A DNA stretch of 64,000 nucleotides from assembly GCF_001659605.2 (NCBI RefSeq), contig NC_035163.2:31026158-31090157 (forward strand). Reading direction: 5' to 3'. Below the pieces are notes generated by a model. It did not search any database. It saw only the letters and a program-made list of their open reading frames with translations, and was not told the DNA's origin. Positions 1 to 12,300 of the stretch are shown here, piece by piece; within the stretch, counting starts at the first letter, position 1, and every line of letters starts with the position of its first letter. Both the position numbers and the translations under genes were made by a program. The stretch comes from Manihot esculenta (lineage: Eukaryota; Streptophyta; Magnoliopsida; Malpighiales; Euphorbiaceae).

Positions 1-630
1 AGTAATAAATTAACAAATAAAATAGAACTTAGAAAAGGCTTTAACTTAATATTAAAATTTAATTGGTAGTCGGATATAATTTAAAATTTACGTTTCTCAA
101 TTTAAAAAATCCTTAAATTAAATCAAATTATAAATATACGGTTCTGATATGATTTAAGAATAGTTTTGATTTTGATTAATTTTAGGCGAATGTTAATAGA
201 TTCATGAATGTCTCTAAGTAGTAGGCATGAACAATTTATTTTAATTTTTTTCATATAAAATAAATTATTTGAACATGTAACTATAAATAATAGTCCGAGA
301 TATGGATGGCTGCATTAAATTTAAGAATAATGATAAATTGACTAAACAGCAACATATGTATCTTAATTTATTAGGATATTTAATAAATTTAGCTATACCT
401 AGCAAATGTGATTCAAATGGTATGTAATAGGGTAACTGTAGCAAGCTACAGGCAAGCAAGGTGTTGAGAGCATTAGTTAATGTTGTATTTATATTTGATA
501 TGCTTCAATGAATCCAACATTGTTCTTTCTTCTCTATTAATAACCTTACTCAGCTTCTTTTATCTCAACCCTCTATTCCTCCATCTCTTCCATACCTCTC
601 TCTCTCTCTCTCCAGTGTCTGTGATCTACC
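1..630. other. AT-rich flank and 5' leader of the CASP-like gene
   Basis: There is no convincing gene here. The first 480 bases are AT-rich with short chance frames. About 500-630 is pyrimidine-rich and includes a CT dinucleotide tract at roughly 597-612, as is usual for a plant 5' leader just before the ATG at 631. Confidence 0.5.
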
Positions 631-1309
631 ATGGATATCCAGAACAAGGTCAATCATGGACCCATGGATGGCGTGGAGAGCAGAGGGGCCAAGGACGGAG
701 GAGGGAGAACCAGTTTCTTGCTTCTAAGACTTATGGCTTTGCTTCTAACTTTGGCTGCTACTATAGTTCTTGGGGTTAATAAGCAGACCAAAGTTGTTCC
801 AATTCAGCTTTTGGATTCCTTACCACCTTTAAACATTCCTGTTGTTGCTAAGTGGCATTATCTCTCTTCCTTTGTGTAAGTTCATTGCCTGCTCTTACTA
901 CTTTGCTTTTTTTTTTTTTGTTTTCTGTCTAAAGAAGTTTGAACAGAATAATATGTAATATTATACAATTTATATCAGGTTCTTTGTTGTATCAAATGCC
1001 ATAGCGTGCACATATGCAGCAGTGTCTCTACTCCTTTCTTTCAGCAGAAAGAAAAGGTGGTTGCTCGTTACCTTAATCCTCGACGTATTGATGGTGGCCT
1101 TGCTATTTTCCGGCAACGGAGCAACCGCAGCAATTGGAGTATTGGGTTACAAAGGGAATTCACATGTGAGATGGAATAGAGTGTGCAATGTGTTTGGGAA
1201 ATTCTGCAACCAAGTAGCAGCTGCCGTGGCCCTCTCTTTGCTTGGCTCAATAGTTTTTATCTTGCTGGTTATGCTTGCTGCTCTTCGCCTTCATAACAAA
1301 TCTAAATGA
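631..1309 (+). CDS. CASP-like membrane protein, subfamily 1 (CASPL1E type)
   Basis: Two coding exons, 631-875 and 979-1309, join across a GTAAGT donor and a CAG acceptor in the correct phase to give 191 residues. The family has four membrane spans and relates to the Casparian-strip scaffold proteins; CASPLs sit in the plasma membrane, mostly with unknown roles. Visible support: a hydrophilic, charged N-terminus (residues 1-27), a first span with the motif LLTLAATIVLGVNKQTK, the block FFVVSNAIACTYAAVSLLL straight after the intron, a third span MVALLFSGNGATAAIG, the conserved VCNVFGKFC signature of the extracellular loop, and a final span ending in ALRLHNKSK. This agrees with the Arabidopsis CASPL1E proteins in length and order. 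The start at 631 is chosen because it gives the usual N-terminal length. It lies outside the collinear block that starts with the next gene. Confidence 0.93.
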
Positions 1310-2706
1310 AATGAATTCACTGTCTACGTATCTGAAGCTATTTCTAAGTCTTGAGGTGGAATGGATCAGAGCTAGTGGTTCAAATATTTGATTCAAACCA
1401 AATATTTAAAAAAGGAAAGAAAAAAAGTTGATATCTTAGAGGGCAACCAAATCTTTCTTGAATTGAAATCGAAATTGTTAAAATTTAAAATTGAATCAGA
1501 CCGAAACTAGACTATTACCGGTGTAGAAAAAAGGGTGCAATTGTTCGGTTCTATTAAATTGATTTGATTCTTTCTAAAATAAAATAAAACGCATCCATAA
1601 AAATAGGAAGGTTTTTCTTTTAAAAAAAATTTCACTTCTGCATTCATAGAATTACGCAATTTAGCCTGTTTGATTTTTTTTTTTTTTGTTTAAATCAGTT
1701 TAAAGATTTTAAATTTAATTTAATCTAAATCAATAGAAATTAAAAGATTAATAAACTCAATAATAATTCACCAAGTTTTATTTCTTTATTTTTGGACCAA
1801 ATTGAATTTAAATTAAAATTTCCATTTAAAAATAATTTAACTTAGAAGGATTAAGCAACATCCTTGAACCTAATAATTCTAATAAATGATAAAAATTCAA
1901 GAAGCAAAATTATGAGACAAAGCCTAAACCAAAACAATTTCTTCCAAAACTAAACAATCAGCAAGCTAAACCCGAAATAATGAGAACATTGAAAAATTCC
2001 TTGCAGACAATTGATGCTAAATTGAGTTTATCTATATATGTTATTACAGTGACTAATAATCATCCATTTTATAGCATCAGCATCATGAAGAGATAAAGAC
2101 AGCCCAGCCGGTTAATACAATCATTACAAACACTGTAACAATCCAGTTAAAACTAGTCTAAATAATTTTTAAACCTATTTTTCACTAATTCAAATTATTT
2201 AGCAGTTTTGACCTGATATATAATATCTATGAACTCTAAGTATGGAGTATCTTTAAAACTTTGAAGAGAGCACTTTGCTGGGTCTACCCAACATGAATTC
2301 AAATTAGTCGAGCAAGTAAACATCAGATGGTCTATACTTAAAAAGTATATATACATATATATAATATCTATCTTACATATTCTAACGATATGGAATATTA
2401 CACGATCAATGAGAATCCATAGAAAACAAACAACATTCCTGTAGATTGCTGTATATGTAAAGTTTACACAGACCAACCCAGAGTCTTAAATGGCTGGGTA
2501 ATTTAATTCTATAAATTGGAGGTAAGAGTATTCAAATGCTACAGTTGACACATACTGTCATGGTACAGAATTCTGTTTAATAAGCAATAATCATTGAAAC
2601 TACCTTAAGCTGAAATTAAGTGAACCCCTGTGGTTTATGCTCAGGACGCAAGCTCTCAATGCTCTTATGTGGCTGGATATTTTCCCAGAACCATAACTCT
2701 TTAAAA
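1310..2706. other. Intergenic, AT-rich
   Basis: This separates the CASP-like stop from the MIEL1-type stop, which is on the other strand. It is AT-rich, with poly-T and poly-A tracts and short chance frames. The part nearest 2706 should be 3' UTR of the minus-strand gene. I see no gene or clear repeat. Confidence 0.5.
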
Positions 2707-5138
2707 TCATTGAGGAAGAACAGGTGGTGCAATTGTGCGGGTGTTGTATGATTTGCAGTGCCTGCATTTCTGACCAATTATGTGGAAGAAGACTTCTGTT
2801 GTGTCATTGCAGTCATTACATAGGATCCAGACCTGCAAATCACCTTTGATTTTTAGTCGTCTTTCAATATCCCCAAAAACTTCACATGAATCTTGGCAAA
2901 AAATCATACATCACAAGCAAAGAAACACGGTAGCTCACAAGTAGACTCTTAGATCAGGGCTGCAGCATTACTTAAAGCAAATATAGAGCATAACCTAACT
3001 GAACTAGATGGGAGATTCAAGAAGCAGGTAAATAGATTGTAAGAAGGATGAAAGCAAGCACCTTTTTGTAGCGGTAATCCTCAGGCATGATGGTTGCTTC
3101 TATCTGAGTTGAAAACAAATCAGTGTTATCATTTAATACAGGAAATGTTGTTTTAATCCAACCAACAAAATAACTTTTACAGAAATGCAAAGTATTGAAA
3201 GGTTAACTGTGGCAAGCAACCGAGATCAAGTGAGCTTAAATTAATAACGTTACCTCCTCATCTATTCTCTTCCAGGTTTTAGACATGTCAATCACTGATT
3301 TGGAGCATATGGGACAACAGTATCTGGTTGGTGATGCCAATTCAAGTTAAAATCAAGTTTTGACTTGAGAATCACAAAAACAAAGAACAAGTTCAAGAGA
3401 GCTAACTTATCACGCTTTATCATCTCACAGTAACATTCAAAATGCATTGTGTGCCCACATTTCATTACACTAGTGTCTTTTAGCGAATCAAACAAGTACT
3501 GCAGAATATAACATTATGGGAGGCATCAGTACATAGACACAAAATTTCTCTTCACCACAAGATTATGCAACCACTAGACAGACCTCATAACATATGGGGC
3601 AGTGGTGGCGCATGGAGTTCTCCACACATGAATGATTGCCGCGCAGGCTAATTGAGTAGCAAGAACCTGCATACAAATTAAACATTGTCACTTGCCAGCA
3701 TACAAAGGATTCTGGCAAAAGGAGCTAAACGAATCATACAGGGATGAAATCTAGAGTTAAATAATTAAGAAAACATAAATCATATTATAATTAACTGAAA
3801 GAAGAACAGCAAAACTATGAGGTAGCTAATGCATACCGCACTTGTTGCAGTGAAAATAATTCTCACGGCCACCAACTCTGTTTTTCATTTACAGATACAG
3901 AAATTAATTTCAGGAATCATTTGGCAACAAAAATGGGGAGAGATAAATAGAACAAATGAACCAAAACTACATTCACTTACCTACAGATCCCACAATCATC
4001 ACAATGGAACTGTCCTTTCTCTGTCTGCAGCATAGATTACCAAAAGCTAACATCAATTACTAATATCAACCAAGGATCAAAAGGTACCACACTAAAGTGA
4101 TACCCAATATAAGAGAGATTCACAAGCATCAACCAGCTACAAAATAGATATTGGAAACAGCAAAGTAGCAAGTTTTCAAAGAATCAATATTGATTATTCA
4201 AAATCAGAATGTATGATTACATCATCGTCATAGAATTTGCAGACTCCACAGAAATATTCCCCCATATTGACGCCACAGTTGGTACAAACTTGAGCAACCT
4301 GGAATTCAAGTGAATTTGAGTTGAGATGAAAACTAACAGAAAAGGGAAAATCTGAACAAGAAAGTATTACATTACAAATGTAGAAGCATACACACCGGCT
4401 GCTCTGTGTCACAAACTGAACATATTACCTGAAACATAAATATAAACCCCATGGATTTCAATATTTCCCATTCATAACCCAGTAATTTTATGAAAGTTGA
4501 TACGTATATACACATATTCAAGAACAATTAAATGCTGAAACACAGAGAGTTAGATTAACATACTTGCTTGACATCGTATCTATTGAGCTCATGCCGATCA
4601 TTGGGGTTCTTCAACATGCTCTAATGAATCAAAGGAAAGATGTATCAGGTATAAAACGAGGGAATATTGCCTGGCATTATCTAGCAATTAAGGTAAAGGA
4701 ATAACAATGTAACAAAAACCAAGATCAGTTTAAGCATCCATCGATAAGTGCTTCCGAACAACAGATTAAGCAGAACATAAGAAACGAAACTCAACATGCT
4801 CCAATGAAGAAGATAAAAGGAAATTAAAGATCACCCACATCAAGATAAGGTAAAAAGGAAAAGGCTTTGAGCTAAATGAGGAAAAGCAGATGGGAAATCA
4901 GTGAAAATAATACCGCAGCCTCGTTGTGACAATGGCGACAAGGAAAGGCATCGTTGCAGCATGGAGCTCGAATCCTGCATCTTCTCCTGTAATGCTCGCA
5001 TCTACAAAGAAAAGAAACATAAAGTAAGCACGAAATCAACCATTGAAGAAGGTACAGAGGAAGAAAAACAAAAGAAAAATACCCATAGCCCATCTTGCCA
5101 AAATCAAGGCGTCCATTAGATGGGGTGGAGGGTTCCAT
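2707..5138 (-). CDS. MIEL1: CHY/CTCHY/RING zinc-finger E3 ubiquitin ligase, MIEL1 type
   Basis: Twelve coding exons: 5083-5138, 4914-5001, 4564-4620, 4396-4428, 4221-4298, 3981-4024, 3837-3877, 3584-3666, 3407-3498, 3254-3323, 3062-3103 and 2707-2832. All have GT-AG introns and phases close perfectly to 269 residues, the usual family length. Domain order: a CHY finger (about residues 20-90, starting at [16 protein letters not shown]), a CTCHY finger (about 95-150, with [15 protein letters not shown] and [12 protein letters not shown]), a RING of the C3H2C3 type (155-197, CPIC through CGHTMHFEC to CCPIC), and a C-terminal zinc ribbon ([19 protein letters not shown]). Family members ubiquitinate MYB factors; Arabidopsis MIEL1 (At5g18650) targets MYB30 and restrains hypersensitive cell death. 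The start at 5138 matches the family N-terminus [13 protein letters not shown]. One small difference is RHC rather than the usual GHC near the C-terminus. Substrates are inferred from the family. Confidence 0.96.
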
Positions 5139-6019
5139 TAGGTTTGGAGAGAAATGGATAACAGATAGATTTGCGGAGAGAGCGCATAACAAGGAAGGCT
5201 AAAGGTGAGGCAAGCACTTTGCTGATTTGGGAAGGAAGGAATGGGGCTTTCCTTCTTGGGTTTGTCGCAATCCTCCAAACAAATAAACAAAGAAAGCAAC
5301 CCATCATCAAAATAATATTTTTATATCCAAATCAATCCCTTTTCTCATCTTGCATCTCTGGGGGAAAAAAAAACTCCTTTCTCATGATTTCTTTTTAATT
5401 ATTGTTTTGATAATCTGGAGAAAAAAATTAATAGTATAATAAAAACTCATTATATTTTTATATAATTTATAGAACATACATTGTGTTTTTAATATGAATA
5501 ATTTAATTTCTAAATTTTTATTTTTGTTATCAAAATATTTACCTATTAGATTTATCATTAATATTAGTTATATTCAATTTGAATTAAATAATTTATTACT
5601 AAAATTATAAAACTATATTTTTATAAAAATAAAATTTGAAATATTAAATTATTAAATGCAACAATAAATTTTAATAAGATCACTATTTTTTACCTATAAA
5701 GTAAAATCTTATATATCAAATTATTTTGAATTAATCAACAACTAACTAACTATATATATATATATTCATTTTTTATAATAATATTAATAATTATATATCT
5801 TATATTTTAGATATATAAATATTCAAATTCTGTTTATCTAAAGTATAAATAAATTATTATTATTATTATTAATATAAAATAAATTTTGATATAGATTGTT
5901 AATTAAAATATTTAAAGTTAAAAACATATTTAAGTATTTTTCAATTATAAATTTTCTCCGTGATTTCTCTCTGTCTCGATACTCTTATTTTTTCTTTTTT
6001 CTTAAATCTAACCCCTTCT
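5139..6019. other. Upstream region of the MIEL1-type gene
   Basis: The first roughly 200 bases are 5' leader and promoter of the minus-strand gene. From about 5400 the sequence is very AT-rich, with an AT dinucleotide run near 5749-5764 and an ATT trinucleotide run near 5857-5872. I see no gene. Confidence 0.5.
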
Positions 6020-6560
6020 TTTCATTTTCCATGGAAGATAATATGCGTCAATTAACTATAGATGAAGACGAATATATTGTTCTTCCTATTAAGAGATCCA
6101 GAAATATCATCACTTATAATTTCTATATGATAAAAATATTTCTCACATACAATCTAATCAATTTTCAAAATATATAGTCCTCTTTAGCAGATTTATGGTA
6201 TTCTTTAGAGCGGTATCTATTATGGAATTAGAGGCAAAAAAAATATCTGTTTCGATTTTTTAATAATGTTGATTTTCCTTTCTTTCAACAGGATGATGAT
6301 ACTACAGGTTTTCCTTTCTTTCAATAGAATACCTCTAACCACACATCTGCGAATGTTAATTTGATGGGTAACAGTGAAGCGGCTAATCCCGTCAAAAGTC
6401 GGGATAGCCGAAAACAATGATCATTCTGTATTGGAACTGCTGAGAACTCGACAATACTCGGACAATTAATGCATTGAAAGATTTAGATACTAGTTACAAG
6501 CCGAACGTTTTATTTTTTATAGAAATAAAAGTCTTAACTTTTCGTCACTGTTTGCTCTTT
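6020..6560 (+). mobile_element. Decayed LINE (non-LTR) fragment, ORF1/ORF2 junction region
   Basis: Translation shows plant LINE landmarks in the right order, but broken. At 6031 a frame opens with MEDNMRQLTIDEDEYIVLP, like the start of DUF4283-type ORF1 proteins. At about 6178-6290 the pattern SLADLW, then SIMELEAKK, then KYLFRFFNNVDF follows; the last two are in different frames either side of an A-run near 6236-6243, and a stop precedes SLADLW. At about 6420-6530 comes the typical start of the ORF2 endonuclease, YWNC followed by a stop where the Arg-Gly of the usual WNCRG motif belongs, then NTRTINALKDL and KPNVLFFIEIK. The stretch between ORF1 and ORF2 is far shorter than in intact elements, so an internal deletion is likely. 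It is not functional. The right boundary is uncertain and may reach about 6800. Confidence 0.72.
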
Positions 6561-7165
6561 GCGACGAAATTTTTACCTTTTAATGGTTGTATTTTTATGT
6601 ACTGTTTATAAATGATTTAATCTCTTGGGTCTCCGCATTTAAATATTTATAAATTATATTTGATTTTGAATGATTATAAGTGTTTGTTAGACTTTAAAAG
6701 TTAGATGAACTCGTCGTCATGCCATTCTAACTGCTGATATTTTAGTTAGAGAATTTATTAAGTATGATCGTCTCTGTTTAGAATAATATTTACTTATAAA
6801 ATTTTTTTAATATAATTAATAATCTAGCTTTAAAAAAAATATTTTTATATTATAAATTTAAAGTATTTTTCTATTATAAATTTATATGATCGTCAAAAAA
6901 GACTATCGATTGAGACGTAATTAATATTTATTATATTAATTATTATTTTCTCAAAACAAAACTAAGACGAATGGAACGGGTGGAAGAGACAGCCCAACGA
7001 CTGAACCTCCTCCGATAAAAGGAAATCGAGAACTGTCACCCATGGCTTCTAGAGAGAAACATGAGAAAATTTCTAGACATTTTTAATTTAGATTTTGTTT
7101 AGATGAGCTATTTTATGATATTGGACCGTTTTCTTTTTCCTTTTTAAGAAAATCTTGTTATTGCA
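6561..7165. other. Intergenic, AT-rich; possible further LINE debris
   Basis: There is no gene. A short frame near 6711-6770 reads RRHAILTADILVREFIKYDR, which is faintly like the part of LINE reverse transcriptases around an isoleucine-leucine-rich helix. The match is too weak to call. The rest is AT-rich. Confidence 0.3.
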
Positions 7166-7173
7166 TATAAATA
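7166..7173 (+). promoter_or_regulatory. TATA box for the small acylated-protein gene
   Basis: TATAAATA on the plus strand lies about 280 bases before the chosen ATG at 7450. That leaves a 5' leader of roughly 250 bases containing several upstream ATGs. This is a plausible core promoter, inferred from sequence alone. Confidence 0.45.
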
Positions 7174-7449
7174 ACTTACCTCTCATAGCTCAAAGTTTGT
7201 TCATTTCCTGTTATATGCGATGCCTAAAAATAAACCATTATCCCTACATGTTCATCTCAGCCGCCAATGCACAACGGAAAAAACTGCTGAGACATCAAAT
7301 TCCACCTCATGCAGGGCGCCTTCGCCTTCCTTTTTCCAAACAGAATTAACGAAAGACACACAGGCAAGAATCTGTCTTCCCTTGATAAGAAAGCAAGTGA
7401 ATTCTCTGCATTGTCCATGCAATCTTTTTCCTTTTCAAGTTTTGCAGAA

Positions 7450-8137
7450 ATGGGTTGTCGAGAATCTAAACATGCTGTTGCCACAGGAAACACCGTAACT
7501 CTCAAGAAATCTGACGCCGGAAGCAGCAGGAAAATCAAAGACATAAAAACTGTCAACGAAACTACCCAGAAAGAAGAAAGCCAAAATGTGAACAAATGCT
7601 CAGGAGATGTCGCTGAAGTGAAGGACATAACTGATGAAGATAAAGAGTTGAAGGAAGAAGATGGTTTTGGTTTTGAAGGCCAAGAACCAGGGAGATTGAT
7701 TTCAAAGGAGTCGCCAAATCGATTCTTTTCATCAAGGAAACATTTCTCTCCAAGCCTTGTCCCCGAAAAGGAGAGCTTGTTCAGTGATATTATTGAATCT
7801 AATAACGAGGAAACACAAAATGGTTTGTAAACTTACTTACCCTCAAGAATTTCTTTCACCCTCCTATGCATTTCTAAGGAGATAGCTTTTCTTCTTCCTC
7901 TTTTCTTGTATTCTGAACTTGATAAGTTTATGTACACAGGAGAGAATGCAATTGCAAAAGAAGAGAAGAAACAGAACACAGACGAGGTATTCGAGTACTT
8001 AATCAACTTAAACATAAGATATCGCATGCTCTTATTGTGAGAATTTTGAGTAAAAGTAATTCAAAGAGCTAAACCTAGCATTATTTATGCAGGAGAAGTT
8101 GGCAGTTTTATCAAACAAGGATCTGAAGAAAACCTGA
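7450..8137 (+). CDS. Small hydrophilic protein with N-terminal acylation signal, function unknown
   Basis: I do not recognise this gene by function. Three exons are proposed, 7450-7822, 7940-7986 and 8093-8137, giving 154 residues. The start at 7450 is preferred over in-frame upstream ATGs at 7309 and 7417 because it opens with MGCRESKH. A glycine at position 2 with serine at 6 fits N-myristoylation, and cysteine 3 fits palmitoylation, so membrane anchoring is inferred. The rest is very polar, rich in Lys, Glu, Asp and Ser, with no hydrophobic segment and no known domain, and is probably disordered. The last exon is the least certain: an acceptor about 27 bases further in would end the protein differently, with a SEENLKEMLE tail. 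An AATAAA-like signal lies near 8201. It sits between the MIEL1-type and lipase genes, where I recall no Arabidopsis counterpart. Confidence 0.6.
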
Positions 8138-9367
8138 AGGAAATGTTAGAATGATAAGCTTGTCATGCATGTCCTTGTACATCGTTCGTATGGGCTCAGA
8201 AATAAAGAAACAATATTTATTTTAGCTTTTTCTTGTCTTTTCATTATATGATTTACAGCGTAATCACGTTTACTCCAAAGGTCTATATATTTCATGTAAA
8301 TTTCCAATTCCAGCTACAGTCCATACCTTTACCTTCTACAGTTTCCGGTCGATCTCTGCCACTTCCATCAGTTCTTGAAATTTCCTCCAAGGTTATTTGA
8401 AATCTGAAAATGGGGATTATAGTGTGAGCGATACAAAAATGAAATCTACAACTCGGTTCGACTGAAAAGTGTTATGGGATTATTTAAAAGCAGTAATAGA
8501 CCTAACAGATTAAAAAGAACACACTATGCTTATTGAATTTTGAATTCATAGATTTTGATTTAAAATTTAGATTTCAAATATGGAAGTTAAAAATTAGAAT
8601 TTGAAAGCAAAATATTTTGTTTGACTAATAAAAAAATTTAAAATTTAAACTTACAGCAGAGGTTAATGTTTCATAAAAAATTTTTGTTAAATTAAATATG
8701 AATTTCAAATAACAATCACCATTATCATTTGTAGGGAGGGATATATTTTGGGATATAAGGATTCAAACTTTAGAGACCAAATGACTATCTTTTAACCATT
8801 AGACCAAACCAAACTAAAACTAGCTCACCATTATCATTTCAAATCTTTACCTCTTTTAAGTATTTAAATCTATCTTAAATTTACATTTTTTCAACTCCCC
8901 AGACAAAATGCTATATCAATGTATTTAAATCCATAATCCAAATACAAATATATTAAAATTGGTGGGAGAAAACTTCGAAATAGATAAACGATGAGGCATA
9001 GGATAGTCCAGGAGAAGTGGAGAACGCTTAAATGGCTTACATCAACGAGTAATATCCAACATCATCTGCAAGTCCGGAAGGGAATTCGAAATAAAATGAT
9101 CACTTCAACAATGCACAGATTACAGAATTTACAACAGCGTATGTGGAAATACCTCCTTAAAGATGGTTAAAACAATAGGTATTTGTATTAATATTACAAG
9201 GCTGAACATGTACGAGAGTCAGTTTGTTTCTATATACACATTTCCTCCCTATACAGAACAGCATTCTCCATCCAAACCTCCAAGCAAAGGTACCAAACAG
9301 AGAATGAATATTTGAGCGGTTGTGAGAAAATCAACATGAGAAATCTTGCCCTCACCCAAATAATATT
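8138..9367. other. Intergenic between convergent genes
   Basis: This holds 3' UTR of the small acylated-protein gene (AATAAA near 8201) and, toward 9367, 3' UTR of the minus-strand lipase. Between them the DNA is AT-rich, with one SINE-like piece described separately. No gene is seen. Confidence 0.5.
8735..8815 (-). repeat. tRNA-derived SINE-like fragment
   Basis: On the minus strand, TGGTCTAATGG (8796-8806) matches an RNA polymerase III A box and GTTTGAATCC (8759-8768) matches a B box. Their spacing is as in a tRNA gene. There is no cloverleaf I can fold, so this is not a working tRNA. A decayed tRNA-derived SINE head is the simplest reading. Confidence 0.4.
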
Positions 9368-12300
9368 CTATACACGGCTGCCTCCATCATTCGCCTCTGT
9401 TTTTAGTTTAAGAATAGGCATAGCAGGTTCTTTGGACAATGCAAAATTTCCTTTAAGATCTGTTTTGCCATATTCCTTTACAAGTGGATCCATCACAATT
9501 CCGCAAGATCGCCATGTCTCTCCCATTAACTCGACACCGTAATAATTTAAATGATCTGATATACTGGTCCCACTTACTGACCTGCAAAAATAACACAAGG
9601 TAATATATTAATCTTGAGAATCGTCACATTTTTTATGCAATCAGGTGCTTTCAAATGTACATTTCCAAGAATTTCTTAATATCTTACTTGAATGAATTTA
9701 AACCTAGTTCAATGTTTTATGTTATCACAGTAACACAAAGGGAAAGACTCACCTGCTACAGGTAGGGTCTTCACCAGTAACATCACAGACCTTCTCTACT
9801 CTGTAGACCAAACTTCCAAGTCCAATATTATACAGCCACACCTGCAAACAAAAGAAAGGATATGGCAATTTTATAAGTTCAAAAAAAAAAAAAAGGAACA
9901 CATAAAAAAAAAGACTTCTATGCATGTTGAAGTCTTAGGAAATGATTCCCAAATAAATTCCACATGAGAATGTAACAGTAGGTGTGGCAGGATTAAAGTG
10001 GATAAGTATTTCAAATATGCATATCATAATATCTTAATCCAAAATTTCAGGGCATGAAGACATCGCAAGTGATGGTGTACTGCTATGTCTTTGTCATCAA
10101 TCATTCATCTAAGCCTGAAAAGATTACCTCTCTTGGGAAGTGATGGTATGTCTTCTGGGGGAAGTAGCTGTAGTATGGAGGCAAATGCGGCACCATATCA
10201 TGGTCATTTGTTACTCTTATTGTATTTGGCACAAGTTGACTATAGTAAGATGCAAAAGCTGCATTGCCAATACGAGGCTGTCCAAATGTCATAACCATCA
10301 CATTTTTGGCTTTATGGTTGACCTGAGAATAAATCAACATTTATTCAAAATGACTTCTATGTATAAAAAAAATAAGCAAGCATGACAAGCTACAATAGTA
10401 AGTCATGGAAGAAAGCCATAAACTAGAGAAAGATGTGATTTGAATAGTATAAAGAAAATTATAGATTTTATTACAGTTAGATCAAGTCCACAAAAGGCAG
10501 CCATAGCCCCTCCCATTGAATGCCCTGTCACAATGATGTCAAGATCTCCATAATAATCTTGTGCTCTTTTTACAGCATTTAGAATTCCAGGGCGCACTGT
10601 TGTGTTATGATAAGCATTATAAAATCCATGATGCACCTGAAACAGTGCAATGGAGTAAAGATTGCAATTATTAACCAAGAAACACAACTTATTGTCAGCA
10701 AACAAAAAATTTCCGTAATACACACCATTGCATCAGGCATGCCAGGATAGTTTAGATCAAGCTGTTTCCAGAATAAGTCTTCAACCCAATTCTGTATGCT
10801 GAAGAAATGTAATTAATCCATTAGGAAACCATCAACAAGGAAATTTTACAAAATAAGATCATCTCTGCATTAAATGATGATGATCGGACAACAAGACTTG
10901 CATTTGGTTATCATATACTCTCAGTTTTGAAGGTCAAACGCGTGTAACCCTTACTATTTTGCATAAAATTTTATGCACCATTAACCAATCAAGCAGGAGA
11001 ATTTTTCTAAAATCTACAAACATGTGCACATGTAAACATATATAGGCGTGTAAAACATGTGAGTGCACAAGTGCAAAAAATATTTTGGATGTTCACTGTG
11101 CTTTGACATCTTCTTCTTCCCAACACCATCCCAAGCCGCCCCCGCTGCTGCCCTCCAAAAAAAAAATCCCAGCCCCAACCAGAAAATTCTCTATTCCTTT
11201 CCATCTTTTTTTTATTAAAAAAAAAGAAGAGCCAACTTGGAAAGCCATTTGAACTGTGAGTAATCTCCTTTTACAGGTAGCTTAAAAACCTAAGTACTGT
11301 AAGCACAATAAAATGAATGCTATTTGCATACCTGTGTTCCTGAGTTCCTCGAAATGCAATAACTACAGCATTAAGATTCTTTGCCACACCAACAAATGCC
11401 TATCAGATATAATAGCAATACAGAAGTCAGTCAATGGGAAGGACAAGAAAACTAATAGAAGATCTAAAGAAGTGTGTATACTTTTAACTAACACAAGGAA
11501 AAAATGCCAGGAGATATGCACCTGTAGGCAGTGCTGAATGTCCACAATCAGCTCAATAATCTCAAATCCCTGTTCCCATTCAAATGTTTACTATGACCAG
11601 TTAATCAGAATGAAAGCCTAATTGAAAGCACAACCTATTATATCAATCAAATTACCTCAGTTAAATCATCACATCTTGAGCAAGTCCAAGTAAACAGTTC
11701 TGACAAATCTGACATATAAACCTGCCAGTTCAAAGCTCATGTCAGCTCTTGAGAAGTCCACGGAAACTTTCCACGACATAAAAATTTATATCACATTGTG
11801 ATTAAACAAGAACTTAAGAGGCCATGACAAAAATCATGGTTTTGATTCAGTGCTTAAAGGAACTTACAGCAGAAGCATATTCCACTAATATTGTAGCGAG
11901 AGTGTGATTGTAAATGGGGAGATTATTTATGTCCTTGGGCCTGTGCTTCACCTTAAGTTCTGCAACAGAGAACAAAATCTTGTAAGATTTCATTTCAAAA
12001 TTTCAAACTAGAATTTTAAGAAAGCCATCCACAATCCCATTATGCTTCACAGGGAGTACATGTTATCCTTGCACTCAGGCACATATTATATACAAGCATC
12101 CCATATAAGAGAAATTCCGCCCATTATAAAATCTACTAAATCTCTAAAATCACATAACTCTTCATAAACTTTCCCCGGCAGAAAAGATGTTGAATGAACC
12201 GCAACCTTTTCCAGCTCTCAAGCTTTCCTGCAAAAAAACACAATCATTCTGATGTCCTAACTACCCACCCATAACATAATCTATGTATTCAAAACCTCAT

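Noticed and set aside
7257..7628. 123-codon minus-strand frame opposite the small acylated protein
   Set aside because: It is a shadow of the plus-strand exon; only the plus strand shows splice sites, a TATA box and an acylation signal.
8735..8815. tRNA gene on the minus strand
   Set aside because: A-box and B-box matches exist, but no acceptor stem or cloverleaf can be formed, so it is listed only as a SINE-like relic.
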